Positions 9,171 to 19,200 of a stretch of DNA of 64,000 nt are shown in pieces (the stretch's first letter is position 1; the number at the start of each line of letters is the position of its first letter). The notes under the pieces are model-generated. The model was given only the letters and a program-made list of their open reading frames with translations. It did no database searches and was not told where the DNA came from. This DNA comes from Pontibacter ramchanderi (GTDB lineage: Bacteria; Bacteroidota; Bacteroidia; Cytophagales; Hymenobacteraceae). The position numbers were made by a program, and so were the translations under genes. The DNA is taken from contig NZ_PJMU01000001.1 of assembly GCF_002846395.1 (NCBI RefSeq), positions 1,116,001 to 1,180,000 of the forward strand, given 5' to 3'.

Positions 9171-10253
9171 CTAGGGTTTCACGATCACATCATCTTTTGA
9201 CAGGCCATCCACGATCTCCACTTTCTGGTAATCTTTCAGCCCGGTCTTTACCGGCACGCGCTCTTTCTTCTCATTCAGCACAAACCCACCGTCTACCAGG
9301 TATTCACGGGGTATGGTCAGGGCATCTTTTTTAGCACGGATGATGATATTGGCTTCGGTGGTCAGGTTGGGGTATATTGCCTCTGGTTTGGTCACAAACT
9401 CCGCGTCCACGGTAAAGGAGCGTGTGCGCTCGTTCATGGCCGGGTTGATCTTGGTGATGCGCCCCTCAAACACCTGCCCTTTGTAACTGTCGAGGTTGAG
9501 GAGCACCTGCTGGCCGGGCTTCACGCGGGCGATGTCGTATTCGTCCACCTGCAGCTCCAGCACAAATTTATCGGCGTCGCCCAGTACCGCAATCGGCACC
9601 TGCGGACTCACCAGCTCACCTTTCTCGCGCAGCACACTGTATACCTTGCCGTTGGTCTCGCTCTTCACGGTATAGTCGTCGCGCATGGTTTCGCTTATAT
9701 GCAGGTTTTTCTGAGACTGGCGGGCGGCAAAATCGAGTTGCTTTTTGAGGTCGTTGTAGCGCAGCCGGGCAGAGCGGTAGGAAGTCTGTGAGTTTTTGAA
9801 GGCCAGTTCGCGCTGCTCCAGTTCCACCCGCGTACCGATCTGGTTGGCCCACAGGTTGCGCTGCCGCACCAGCAGCAGCGAGTCGTTTTGCATGCGGCTG
9901 CGGGCCAGGTCAATCGATTCGCGCAGTTCGGCCAACTTCTCGGCATTGGCACCAACGCGGGCATATTCAGCGGCCAGGCGGGCGTTCTCTGTGTTCAGCC
10001 GGGCCGCCTCATTATTGATCCGGACCAGCGTTTCGCCCCGCTGCACGGTGTCGCCCTCGGTCACCAGTATTTCCTCGATGATGCCGCTTACGACCGGGTA
10101 TACCTGGTACTGATTGCGGCTCTTCACCACGCCCGAGGCATACACGGCTTCCGAGATGTTCTCCACGGTTGGCTGTGTGGTTTCCTGGCCGTCTCCACAG
10201 GAGGTGAAAAAGACCAGCAGCAAAAGCAGTTGTAAATAGTGTTTTATTGACAT
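9171..10253 (-). CDS. HlyD/MacA-like periplasmic adaptor lipoprotein of an ABC efflux system
   Basis: A 360-residue adaptor linking the inner-membrane transporter to an outer-membrane channel. It has a lipoprotein signal peptide (LLVFFTSC, lipidated Cys19). A biotinyl-lipoyl-like half appears at about 48-80 (VYPVVSGIIEEILVTEGDTV), then a helical hairpin (about 80-180, rich in Arg, Glu and Leu), the second lipoyl half (SETNGKVYSVLREKGELV), and a beta-barrel domain. It is first in the operon with permease and ATPase. A CAAACGTA at 10261-10268 (TACGTTTG on the minus strand) matches the -7 box and would place the transcription start almost at the start codon. Substrate unknown. Confidence 0.92.
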   Translation of the reverse strand: MSIKHYLQLLLLLVFFTSCGDGQETTQPTVENISEAVYASGVVKSRNQYQVYPVVSGIIEEILVTEGDTVQRGETLVRINNEAARLNTENARLAAEYARVGANAEKLAELRESIDLARSRMQNDSLLLVRQRNLWANQIGTRVELEQRELAFKNSQTSYRSARLRYNDLKKQLDFAARQSQKNLHISETMRDDYTVKSETNGKVYSVLREKGELVSPQVPIAVLGDADKFVLELQVDEYDIARVKPGQQVLLNLDSYKGQVFEGRITKINPAMNERTRSFTVDAEFVTKPEAIYPNLTTEANIIIRAKKDALTIPREYLVDGGFVLNEKKERVPVKTGLKDYQKVEIVDGLSKDDVIVKP

Positions 10254-10551
10254 GATACCTCAAACGTAAAAGACACTATGCAGCAGCAGCACTTTCACTC
10301 GATCCATTCTTACGTATGCCTGCCCGATTTTGTAAACACCAGCTATACCTGCCGTAAGCCGGGGCGGAAAGGTGCTGCGCTTCAAATGTACTACATTCAA
10401 AACATGATTTCATTATTTAAAGTAAGCTATGATGTACGAAGCACCCTTACTGACAAGTGCTTCTTTTGGAAATGACGCAGGTCATCAGAAGAGTGTGTCG
10501 CTCTTTCGAAATTTGTTGGAATGTAAATCTTCAACTTAGACAAATAAAATT
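10254..10551. other. Divergent intergenic region
   Basis: About 300 bp between the efflux operon (-) and the SDR gene (+). It holds the putative -7 box of the adaptor gene at 10261-10268, one copy of the dispersed motif (GCTATACCTG near 10341), and a TTTG at 10512-10515 that could be a -33 element for the SDR gene. An open frame at 10278-10475 has no family resemblance and a Cys/Thr-rich composition unlike its neighbours, so I do not call it a gene. Confidence 0.5.
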
Positions 10552-11325
10552 ATGAACGCAATGACAAATGATCAGACAAAACTGTTCGATGGTAAGGTGG
10601 CACTGGTAACAGGTGGCTCATCGGGCATCGGCAGGTCGGCAGCGCTGCTGTACGCCCGCGAAGGGGCTAAAGTAGTGGTGTCCGACATTCACGAGGAGTC
10701 CGGCATGCAGGTCGTGCGGGAAATTGAGCAACTGGGCAGCCAGGCTATTTTTGTAGCGGCCGATGTCTCCAAGCCGGCAGACTGTGAGCGCATGGTGCAG
10801 CAGGCCGTCGAGAAATTCGGCCGGCTGGATGTTGCCTTCAACAACGCAGGTATAGGCGGAGAATCCAATACGATCGGCGACATGAGCATCGAGGGCTGGG
10901 ATAAGGTGATCAGCATTAACCTGAACAGCGTGTTCTACTGCATGCACTTCCAGATACGGCAGATGCTGCAGCAGGGCGGCGGTGCCATTGTCAACAACTC
11001 CTCCATCCTCGGGCAGGTGGGCTTTGCCAACTCAGCCGCTTATGTGGCCGCCAAGCACGGTGTGGTGGGCCTGACCAAAAATGGTGGACTTGAATACGCT
11101 TCCAAAGGTATACGCATCAACGCGATTGGGCCGGCCTTCATCAAAACCCCTTTGCTGTCCGGCATGGGCGAGGAAACGCTGCAGTTCCTGACATCCAAGC
11201 ACCCGATCGGCCGCCTTGGGGCACCGGAAGAAATAGCAGAGTTGGTCATCTGGCTCAGTTCCAACAAGGCTTCTTTCGTATCGGGCGCCTACTACGCTGC
11301 CGATGGGGCCTACCTGTCACAGTAA
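10552..11325 (+). CDS. SDR family NAD(P)-dependent oxidoreductase
   Basis: A 257-residue classical short-chain dehydrogenase. It has the cofactor motif TGGSSGIG (about 20-27), the structural NNAG (about 98-101), and a catalytic set with Ser in NNSSILGQVG and YVAAK (Tyr-x-x-x-Lys, about 164-168). The Asp at the end of beta-strand 2 (VVVSDIHEE) favours NAD(H) over NADP(H). The C-terminal VSGAYYAADGAYLSQ resembles glucose 1-dehydrogenase and 3-oxoacyl-ACP-reductase-like SDRs; substrate unknown. A second in-frame Met at codon 4 is an alternative start. It is single, followed by a GC-rich hairpin at 11398-11423. Confidence 0.93.
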   Translation: MNAMTNDQTKLFDGKVALVTGGSSGIGRSAALLYAREGAKVVVSDIHEESGMQVVREIEQLGSQAIFVAADVSKPADCERMVQQAVEKFGRLDVAFNNAGIGGESNTIGDMSIEGWDKVISINLNSVFYCMHFQIRQMLQQGGGAIVNNSSILGQVGFANSAAYVAAKHGVVGLTKNGGLEYASKGIRINAIGPAFIKTPLLSGMGEETLQFLTSKHPIGRLGAPEEIAELVIWLSSNKASFVSGAYYAADGAYLSQ

Positions 11326-11397
11326 ACGCTCGTACTACTTACAGAATACCTCCTGCTACATAATTCAGATACTCACCTTGTATTGGAATTATAACGT

Positions 11398-11423
11398 CCT
11401 GTGCCGGCTTTCGCCGGCACAGG
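11398..11423. terminator. GC-rich perfect hairpin between SDR and P-type ATPase genes
   Basis: CCTGTGCCGG (11398-11407), loop CTTTCG, CCGGCACAGG (11414-11423). No T run follows, so it may slow or process the transcript rather than end it. Its right arm runs straight into the dispersed motif (CAGGTATAG). Confidence 0.5.
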
Positions 11424-11441
11424 TATAGACCTCAAGCGAAC

Positions 11442-14219
11442 ATGAGTGTAACAGAAGAGAAAAGACCTGCCATAACTACCCTATCATCAAACAATGCCCG
11501 GGACTGGCATAGCTTGGCTCCCCGGGAGGCGCTTGACCTGTTGCAGGTCGATCCGAAACAAGGCCTGACACAAGAGGAAGTCACCCGGCGCCAGGAGCAG
11601 TACGGCCGCAACATCATGACACAGAAAAAGCAGCAGAGTGCACTCGTGCTTTTTCTGCTGCAGTTTCACCAACCGCTTATCTACATCCTGCTCCTGGCCA
11701 CAATCGTTACGCTGCTGCTGGGCGAATACATCGACTCCAGCGTTATTTTCGGCGTTGTGCTGATCAACTCCGTCATCGGCTTCATACAGGAGTCGAAGGC
11801 GCTGGCAGCGATCGATGCCCTCTCCAAAAGCATGTCGGCCAAAGCCACTGTGCTGCGCGACGGAAGCAAAAAACAGATTGATGCCTCGGAGTTGGTGCCC
11901 GGCGATATCGTGCTGCTGCAATCAGGCGACAAGTTTCCGGCAGATGTGAGGTTGGTGCAGGCCCGCGACCTGAAAGTGGATGAATCGGCCCTGACGGGCG
12001 AGTCGGTGGCGGTAGAGAAGCATACCGAAGCCGTGGCAGCCGACGATGTGCTGGGCGACCGCTTTTCGATGGGCTTTGCCTCCACGGTCGTGACCTATGG
12101 GCAGGCAACCGGACTGGTCGTGGAAACCGGCGACAAAACCGAGGTAGGCAAGATACAGGAATCCATTTCGAGCGCCCAAAACCTGGACACGCCGCTCACT
12201 ATCAAGATAAAAGAGTTCAGCCGTTTGTTGCTGTGGGTTATTCTGGGGCTTTCGGCAGCTGTCTTTTTGGTGGAGTACCTGCGCGGAGCCGATCCTGCCG
12301 ATACCTTTATGCTGGCCGTGGCCCTGGCAGTGGGCGCTATACCGGAGGGTTTGCCGGTGGCCGTTACCATTATGCTGGCGCTGGGTGTGTCTAAAATGGC
12401 CAAGCGCCGCGCGATCATCCGCAAGCTGGTAGCCGTGGAAACACTGGGCAGCACCAATGTGATCTGCTCCGACAAAACCGGTACGCTCACACAAAACCAA
12501 ATGACGGTGCAGCAGATCATGGCTGGCGGCGAGAAGTATACCGTAACCGGGCTGGGCTACCGCCCCGATGGCGAGATACAACAGGATGAAAAAACCGCTG
12601 AACTGAGCAGTAACCAGGCGCTGGAACAATGCCTGAAGGCCGGCTTGCTTTGCAACGACAGCACAGTGAAAGAAACAGACGGCCAGTGGCTGATAGAAGG
12701 TGACCCAACGGAGGGAGCACTGGAAGTAGCCGCCCGAAAGGCAGGTTTTGAGAGACGGGAGCTCGAAGACCAGCAACCCCGCCAGGACGCCATCCCCTTC
12801 GAGTCGGAGTACCAGTACATGGCTACCCTGCACGGCGGCGAAAACCCCGTTATATACCTCAAAGGCTCGGTAGAGGCCATGCTCGAGCGCTGTAGCCAGG
12901 CCCTGTTGCCGAGCGGCGAACAAGGCGATCTGGACAAGCAATCCATAGAAACGCAGGTGGAGCAAATGGCCAGCGAAGGCCTGCGCGTCCTGGCTTTCGC
13001 CATGCTGCAGGCAGGCAACGGGCAGTCGCGTGTAGACCACGAACACACCAGTTCGGACCTGGTGTTTCTGGGTTTGCAGGGCATGATAGACCCGCCGCGC
13101 AAAGAGGCCATGGAAGCCGTTGCTCTGTGCCAGCGCGCAGGTATAGATGTGAAAATGATCACCGGAGACCATGCCGTGACTGCCGCCGCCATCGCGAGCC
13201 AGATAGGCTTGAAGGGAAATCAGAAAAATGGGCAATTGGTCGCCGTAACGGGTAAGCAACTACAGCAGATCGGAGACCAGGAGCTGCCTGACATTGTGGA
13301 GAAAACCGCTGTTTTTGCCCGTGTGGCACCTGAGCAGAAACTAAGGCTGGTAAAAGCCCTGCAGTCGCGTGACCGGGTAGTGGCCATGACGGGAGACGGC
13401 GTAAACGACGGCCCGGCGCTGAAACAGGCCAACATCGGCATTGCCATGGGCATTACCGGCACCGACGTGGCCAAAGACGCCTCCGACATGGTGCTCACCG
13501 ACGATAATTTCTCTTCTATAGAGGGCGCCGTGGAAGAAGGTCGCGGTGTGTTCGACAACCTGACGAAATTCATCGTCTGGACACTGCCTACTAATTTGGG
13601 TGAGTCGCTGATCCTGCTGCTGGCTGTGGTGCTCAACTCGCAGCTGCCGATGCAGCCCGTGCAACTGCTTTGGGTTAACATGACCACCTCGGTGCTACTG
13701 GGGCTTATGTTGGTATTCGAACCCAAAGAGCCCGGCATCATGGACCGGCCTCCTCGCCCTACCGACCAGCCGCTGCTCACCACAAAGCTCATCATGCGCA
13801 CCCTGCTTGTCGGCTTCCTGATGCTTATTTCCTCCTACGGGCTGTTCTTATATGAACTAGACCAGGGGGCGACACTGGCCGAAGCTCAGACGGTGGTTAC
13901 GACGGTGTTTGTGGTGGTAGAGTCCTTCTATCTGCTCAACTGCCGCTCGCTGGTGCGGCCGATCGGTCAGATTGGCTGGTTCACCAACCCGTGGGTGTAT
14001 TACGGCATCGGTGCCATGTTCCTGGTCCAGGCGCTTTTCATATACACGCCGTTCATGAACATGCTCTTCGGTTCCAGTCCGCTGGATGGGATGCAACTGC
14101 TGCGCATTATCGGTGCGGGCGCCCTTGTGTTCACCATTGTGTCCATTGAAAAACAGATACGCTTCCGGCTGGCTGCCCAGAAACGAAAGGCCGCCCCAAA
14201 GCGTGAACAACTGGCATAA
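11442..14219 (+). CDS. P2-type (Ca2+-ATPase-like) cation-transporting P-type ATPase
   Basis: A 925-residue ion pump of the inner membrane. An N-terminal cation-ATPase domain is present, then the actuator with LTGES (about 184-188) and the TM4 motif PEGLP (about 301-305). Next come the phosphorylation site CSDKTGTLT with Asp344, the KGSVEAML nucleotide-domain segment (about 475), the hinge MTGDGVNDGPALK (about 649-661), and a C-terminal six-helix half. TM5 keeps Asn and Glu (TNLGESLILL). TM6 reads LLWVNMTTSVLLGLML: the Asn is kept, but Ser stands where Ca2+ pumps carry a key Asp. Strict Ca2+ specificity is therefore doubtful, and Na+, K+ or H+ are possible. The next gene begins 11 bp downstream, so they may be co-transcribed. 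Confidence 0.93.
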   Translation: MSVTEEKRPAITTLSSNNARDWHSLAPREALDLLQVDPKQGLTQEEVTRRQEQYGRNIMTQKKQQSALVLFLLQFHQPLIYILLLATIVTLLLGEYIDSSVIFGVVLINSVIGFIQESKALAAIDALSKSMSAKATVLRDGSKKQIDASELVPGDIVLLQSGDKFPADVRLVQARDLKVDESALTGESVAVEKHTEAVAADDVLGDRFSMGFASTVVTYGQATGLVVETGDKTEVGKIQESISSAQNLDTPLTIKIKEFSRLLLWVILGLSAAVFLVEYLRGADPADTFMLAVALAVGAIPEGLPVAVTIMLALGVSKMAKRRAIIRKLVAVETLGSTNVICSDKTGTLTQNQMTVQQIMAGGEKYTVTGLGYRPDGEIQQDEKTAELSSNQALEQCLKAGLLCNDSTVKETDGQWLIEGDPTEGALEVAARKAGFERRELEDQQPRQDAIPFESEYQYMATLHGGENPVIYLKGSVEAMLERCSQALLPSGEQGDLDKQSIETQVEQMASEGLRVLAFAMLQAGNGQSRVDHEHTSSDLVFLGLQGMIDPPRKEAMEAVALCQRAGIDVKMITGDHAVTAAAIASQIGLKGNQKNGQLVAVTGKQLQQIGDQELPDIVEKTAVFARVAPEQKLRLVKALQSRDRVVAMTGDGVNDGPALKQANIGIAMGITGTDVAKDASDMVLTDDNFSSIEGAVEEGRGVFDNLTKFIVWTLPTNLGESLILLLAVVLNSQLPMQPVQLLWVNMTTSVLLGLMLVFEPKEPGIMDRPPRPTDQPLLTTKLIMRTLLVGFLMLISSYGLFLYELDQGATLAEAQTVVTTVFVVVESFYLLNCRSLVRPIGQIGWFTNPWVYYGIGAMFLVQALFIYTPFMNMLFGSSPLDGMQLLRIIGAGALVFTIVSIEKQIRFRLAAQKRKAAPKREQLA

Positions 14220-14230
14220 GCTATACCTGG

Positions 14231-15046
14231 GTGAAGGGGGTGCTCGGAGTGATCGTTTTAGTTTGTAGCGTCTACCTTGGGTTGATGGGATTACTTTCAT
14301 TTCAGCAGGAGAACCTGATTTTCTTTCCGGAAAAACTGCCGGCAGACTATACCTTCCGTTTCGACCGGGAGGCTGAGGAAATAACCATACCTGCGCCGGA
14401 TGGTGTGCTGCTGCATGGCTTGCTTTTTCGGGCCGACCAATCGAAAGGGCTGGTGTTTTACCTGCACGGCAACGCAGGCTCGGTGGCCAGCTGGGGTTGG
14501 GTGCACCAGGCCTATACCGCACTGGGCTACGATGTGTTTGTGCTCGACTACCGCGGTTACGGCAAAAGCCAGGGAGAGATCAGCAGCGAGAAGCAGTTTT
14601 ACGCCGATGCCGAGGCAGCCTATCTGGAACTGGCGAGCAGGTATAGCGGTCAGCAGCTCGTGGTGGCGGGTTACTCTATTGGCACGGCCGCAGCAGCGCG
14701 GCTTGCAGCCCTGCACACCCCCGGCCTGCTTTTATTGCAGGCTCCTTATTACAGCCTCTCGGACCTGATGCAAAGCCTGTATCCTTTTGTGCCGGGCTTT
14801 TTGCTTCGCTACAAGTTCGAGACGTATACCTATGTGGCGCAGACCAAATCGCCCATCGTAATTTTTCACGGGGAGCAGGACGAGATCATTTACCCGGGCT
14901 CATCCGGCAAGCTGAAGCTGCACCTGAAGCCAGGCGATCGGGTAATACTGCTCAAAGGACAGGGACACAACGGGATGAACGAAAACCCCGCCTACCGGCG
15001 CGAGCTGGCACGGGTGCTCAACAACTTTCCTTCTGCGGCGCAATGA
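14231..15046 (+). CDS. Membrane-anchored alpha/beta hydrolase (BEM46-like)
   Basis: A 271-residue serine hydrolase. An N-terminal hydrophobic helix (about 3-24) anchors the catalytic domain, as in BEM46-like proteins. HGNAGS (about 77-82) forms the oxyanion hole and the nucleophile elbow is AGYSIGTAAA. The acid is in HGEQDEII and the base His in GQGHNGM near 252. The listed start is GTG at 14231, chosen because it keeps the membrane helix. An in-frame ATG at 14285 would remove it. The gene follows the P-type ATPase by 11 bp. Physiological substrate unknown. Confidence 0.85.
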   Translation: MKGVLGVIVLVCSVYLGLMGLLSFQQENLIFFPEKLPADYTFRFDREAEEITIPAPDGVLLHGLLFRADQSKGLVFYLHGNAGSVASWGWVHQAYTALGYDVFVLDYRGYGKSQGEISSEKQFYADAEAAYLELASRYSGQQLVVAGYSIGTAAAARLAALHTPGLLLLQAPYYSLSDLMQSLYPFVPGFLLRYKFETYTYVAQTKSPIVIFHGEQDEIIYPGSSGKLKLHLKPGDRVILLKGQGHNGMNENPAYRRELARVLNNFPSAAQ

Positions 15047-15145
15047 GCGTATACCTGGACAGGGGATCGTAATGCAATGCTATACCTAAGTCAGGCGTTA
15101 CAGCAGTAAGAACAAAAGAAAACAAGAACATAAAGTAAACACAGC

Positions 15146-15601
15146 ATGGAAGGCGTATTTAACACAACAGGTCGCACCAACATACCGGATTCTTATACCT
15201 ATACCCCGCAAAACGAGCAGGAAGCCTGGATTGCCATTATGCACGCCTGTGTGGCCGTGGATGATAATGTGGCAGACGCTGAACTGGATGAAATGGCACA
15301 GACCCTGGCTGACCGGGCGCTGTTCGAGGGGCACGACATCATGGCCTACAGCCGAAACGTGTTTTACGCGCACGTGCAGCTCGGCAGCAAGATCCTGATC
15401 GACAACTCCGTAGACCTCGTTTCGGAGGAAAACCGCCCCGCCCTGTTTGCCCATACCATCCAACTGGTGCTATCGGACTGTGTGGTAACGGAGAAAGAGG
15501 AAGAACTGATCAAATACCTTTACTCTGCCCTGGACCTGAACGAAAAAGAAGCGCAGGAGATTGTCCGGGATGTAATGCTCCGCAACAAGCACAAAGTATA
15601 G
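15146..15601 (+). CDS. TerB family tellurite-resistance-like protein
   Basis: A 151-residue all-helical cytoplasmic protein of the TerB-like fold. Two helical repeats carry acidic metal-ligand-type positions: AVDDNVADAELDEM (about 37-50) and SDCVVTEKEEELI (about 110-122), the usual duplicated TerB pattern. TerB proteins bind divalent metal and are linked to tellurite, phage and envelope stress responses. No other ter gene is adjacent, but TelA (39.8 kb) and the flotillin/AAA+ set (55.8-64 kb) lie elsewhere in the window. The first 15 residues are poorly structured. Confidence 0.75.
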   Translation: MEGVFNTTGRTNIPDSYTYTPQNEQEAWIAIMHACVAVDDNVADAELDEMAQTLADRALFEGHDIMAYSRNVFYAHVQLGSKILIDNSVDLVSEENRPALFAHTIQLVLSDCVVTEKEEELIKYLYSALDLNEKEAQEIVRDVMLRNKHKV

Positions 15602-15672
15602 CAGCACAGCACGCTATACCTTGTAGCCAAAGCCCTTGGCTATACCTGCGGCAGGGCCAAAAAGCCTATCCG
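15602..15672. repeat. Intergenic gap with clustered copies of the dispersed motif
   Basis: Copies of the word lie at about 15614 (GCTATACCTT) and 15642 (GCTATACCTG), and CAGGTATAGC at about 15675 ends the region. A TAGCCAA/TTGGCTA stem around 15624-15641 abuts the second copy. It lies between convergent genes and probably also serves as their terminator. Confidence 0.5.
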
Positions 15673-16095
15673 TCAGGTATAGCTGGCGGTTCGCTTATCG
15701 GCCCGGCCTCCCCTACCCATGGCTGCATCAATGCTCCAGATTCCCGCTCCGCGTGAGGCCATGTACAGGAACAGAAAGCAGTACAGCAATGCCAGCTCGC
15801 CTTTGTTGATCAAGGGGTTCCAGTGCTCGGGGAAGTGCGCCATAAAGAAAGCCACCGCCATCTCACCACTGGCAATAAAGGCTGCCCAACCCGTAAGGAG
15901 ACCAAATGCGATCATCAGGCCGGCGACCAGTTCTATTATGCCGGCCAACCCCATCAGCGAGGCAAGTTCTACGGTGCTGCCATCGCCGGGCCAGCCAAAA
16001 AGTTTTTGAGTGCCATGCATGGCAAACATCAGGCCGGCGACTATGCGCAGAATGGCATAGAGGTGCGGGCTGTAAGGTCCTAAAAATCTTTCCAT
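15673..16095 (-). CDS. DoxX family membrane protein
   Basis: A 140-residue integral membrane protein with four helices (about 10-32, 48-70, 72-92, 100-125). It has the DoxX signatures RIVAGLMFAMHGTQKLFGWP at the first helix and GLAGIIELVAGLMIAFG at the second. DoxX/DoxD-like proteins are associated with thiosulfate-quinone or other redox reactions at the membrane. In bacteria of this kind the exact role is mostly unknown. It is single, facing the TerB-like gene, with a motif copy 4 bp before its start codon. Confidence 0.88.
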   Translation of the reverse strand: MERFLGPYSPHLYAILRIVAGLMFAMHGTQKLFGWPGDGSTVELASLMGLAGIIELVAGLMIAFGLLTGWAAFIASGEMAVAFFMAHFPEHWNPLINKGELALLYCFLFLYMASRGAGIWSIDAAMGRGGRADKRTASYT

Positions 16096-16250
16096 CGTGT
16101 ATACCTTTAGTTCCGAATAAATTTACATAAACTACTGTCAGGCAAATATTTAAACAAGACTATAAACGATAAACCTGCTATTAGGTTAAAGAAAAATATT
16201 GGAACATTACTATTCTGAAGAGCGGCAATCAACTGCCCGATAAGCCTGCA

Positions 16251-19200
16251 TTACTTCAACTCCGAAAAGGCCGTGTCGATCTGGTACTGCTCCAGCACAT
16301 CGAGGAACTCGTTGCGGAGCACAAGCGAAATGTCTTCCCGCTCCCGCCGGTTGCTCAGTTTCACTTTGTATTTTTCCTGATCACGCACCAGCATCAGGTG
16401 CTGCTTGCTCTGGCTCTCCTTCAACGACAGCGTGTCTTCCTGTATCTGCTCGATGCGTTTCTGGTTGTTTCCGAAGAGGATGTTGAAAATGTTAATGTCC
16501 ATGCTCAGGTGCGCATCGCCGCGCATGGTATAAGAGCCCCTGAGGTCGAAGGACGAGAGGTTGTTGTTCATGCTGAAACCAGGCGCGACAAACTTGTTCC
16601 TATAGAGCACAAAGTCGGCGTTCACATCCTCAAAGAAAAGATGCTCGGTGCGCTCTTTCCGGATGAAGCCCAGCGCCTCCTGAATGGGTTTGATATCGAT
16701 GAGCTCCATGCCGCGGAACGAGGCATTGCTGTAGGCCACCGTACGATCGAAACTCGGGGTAAAGGTGTCGTCCAGCTTGGTGTAAACGGTCAGGTTACAG
16801 TCTGCTTTCCCTTTTATGTTCTGGCTTCCCAGCATGTCCAGTTCCATCTGCTCGGCAACGGCAAACAACTGCTCAAGGTCCACGTCCTGTACCTGCGCCT
16901 TCAACCGGACCGGAATCGTATCGGAAGGCTCGTTCAGGTACATCATGCCATGCGAAAAGATCTTGCCGCCAATGGCTTCCAGGTATAGCTTATCAAGTTG
17001 CGCCTGCTCGCGGTTCATGCGCGCTTTTATGGCCAGATTACTGCCCCTTAGGTACTCGTATTTCAGCTCCTGTGCCTCCACGTGCAGGCCCAGGTCGTAT
17101 ACCTTCTCCCGCAGCTTTGCGCTCATCGCGTTGTCCGGGTCCTTTTCCGGCAGTTCCTGTGGCTGGTCGGCGGGCAGTAGTGTTTTCAATGCGGCGAAAT
17201 TCTGCATAAAGGCCTGCAGGTCCAGAAAATCGTACTGCAGCGCTACGTCCAGGTAGGGTCGGGTGAGTTTGGAGCTGAGCAGGTAAAAGCCGCCATGTGC
17301 GGTGGCCGTGCCGCCCTTGGTGGTCTTAAACCGCATCGACTGCATGGTGACGTGGCTCTTGTTTTTTTGCAGGCGTACCGACAAGCCTTGGAGGTCTTCT
17401 TTGCCGGGCAGGTCGATGTGTTTCACACGCAGCAGCAACTCCACTTGCTGCAGCGGCATCAGGAAATCCATGTTCCCATCCTTGTTGCGCTTCGCTTTTT
17501 TGCCTCCACCCGCCGAGCCGGCAATTGCGTTTACCTGCTCCAGGCTGGTCAGGTCCAGCGTATCCATTTGCGCGGCGAGCTGTATGTTGGCCGTGTGCAG
17601 TTTTCGGTTGTCGTTCGGGGCTGTCACGTCTCCGGTCACCATAATACCCTGCGAGGTCAGGCCAACGTCGGAAAGTGTGAGGCGCCGGCCGTCGCTCCGC
17701 AGCCTGGCGCGCATGTTCTGTATGCGGGCTTCCGCCAGGTTCAGCTGCTGGCACTCCAGCCGCATGTTCATCCTCAGAAATCCGGGCAGTATCGTGTTTG
17801 TCATTACAGCCGGGCTTGCCGAGGCCACTTGCCCACGGCCTGTTTTGGTTGCGGGCTGTAATTTCAGCCAGTCGGTATCCACCTGTTTCAGTTTCACGGC
17901 CCCTCTTACGGTCACGGTCTTTTGCTGCCCCAGCAGGTAGTTCACCGCATCGCGCACAGATCCTTCTACCGAGAAAGGCTTGCCGCCTATGTTGCCGCCT
18001 ATACCTTGCAGCCGCAGTTCGTTGCCCGCCAGCCTCGCCTCGCCGTTCAGCTCGGTGAGGGGTACGGTGAGCTTTGCCGGCTGAAAACCGACATCCTGCA
18101 GACGAATAGCCCCCTGCCACTGCAGGTCTTGCTCCCGCATGCGGTCCTCGCCGGCATACACGTTTCCCATAATCGTGACGTCCCCGGTCAGCACGCCACG
18201 CGGCAGGGTAAGGTAATCCGGCGGCATCACCTCTGCCAGGCTGTCCAGGGTATAGCTTCCGCTGATGCGTGCATCCACAAAGGGTTTGGTAAAGTCCGAT
18301 ATCCTGGCCTTGAGTTGCAGGCTGTCGTTGCCGGTGCGCACCGCCAGGCGATGCAGCGTAAACGAGCTCGACTCAGGGGAATGTTTGGGGCCATTGTCCA
18401 GCAGGCCGGCGATCTGGATTTGCGACAGCGTGATGCGGCTGGTAGGCCAGTGTAGCTTGCCGTCCTGCAAGGCAAAGTGGAGTTTGTTTCTGGGCCGCTT
18501 GGTAGGACCGGAGTGGCCGGCTATGTGGTAGTGCAGTTGCACGCGGCCCTCGCTCTGTACCTGCCGGAGCAGCGGAATTGACCGGACCGAGTTCATTTGG
18601 TTGAGCAGAAAGAAAAAAGGCTGTTCTCCCTTAAAATGCAAATCCAGAAGTGCGCCCGGCTCATCCGACATCTTCTGGTGTGTGCCCGAGATCAATACCT
18701 CATTCTTATTCAGGATAGCTTTGCTGCCTTCGATTTTGCCCAGCTTTTTCGTGAGGTCGTAGGTATAGCGTGCGTCGGCCGTAAATGCATTCTCCTCGAA
18801 AAGGCGTAGATCGCGGCTGCTGATGTAGTTTATCTTGCCTTCCAGTTTGCCTTTTATGTGCAGGATCTTGCCATTGAGTGCCGCTGCCAGGTCCGAATCG
18901 AGTAGTTGGATGGAAAGTGCGCTTGCTTTGTAATGGTTCTCGCTCATAAACCGGGCATTCCTGATCCTGACATGTGGGATGTTCAGGGCGAAGTCGCTTG
19001 CCTCCTCGCTTTGCTTGTTGCCCTTCCCAAAGTTCAGGCTGCGCTTGTGCCCCGTGGAATCCACTTGCTGGTGCAGGCTAAGGCCATCGAGGTATACCTT
19101 ACTGATGCGAAGCCGGCCATAGGGCCATTGCAGAACGGGCACCAGCACTTCCGCATGCTTCACAGCCAGCACCTCCAGGGGTTGGGCGCTGCTGGTGTCT

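Noticed and set aside
10278..10475. 65-codon open frame in divergent promoter region
   Set aside because: No family, odd composition, overlaps likely promoters.
11922..13259. 445-codon minus-strand open frame
   Set aside because: Antisense to the P-type ATPase core motifs; no recognisable domain and His/Gln/Phe-rich shadow composition.
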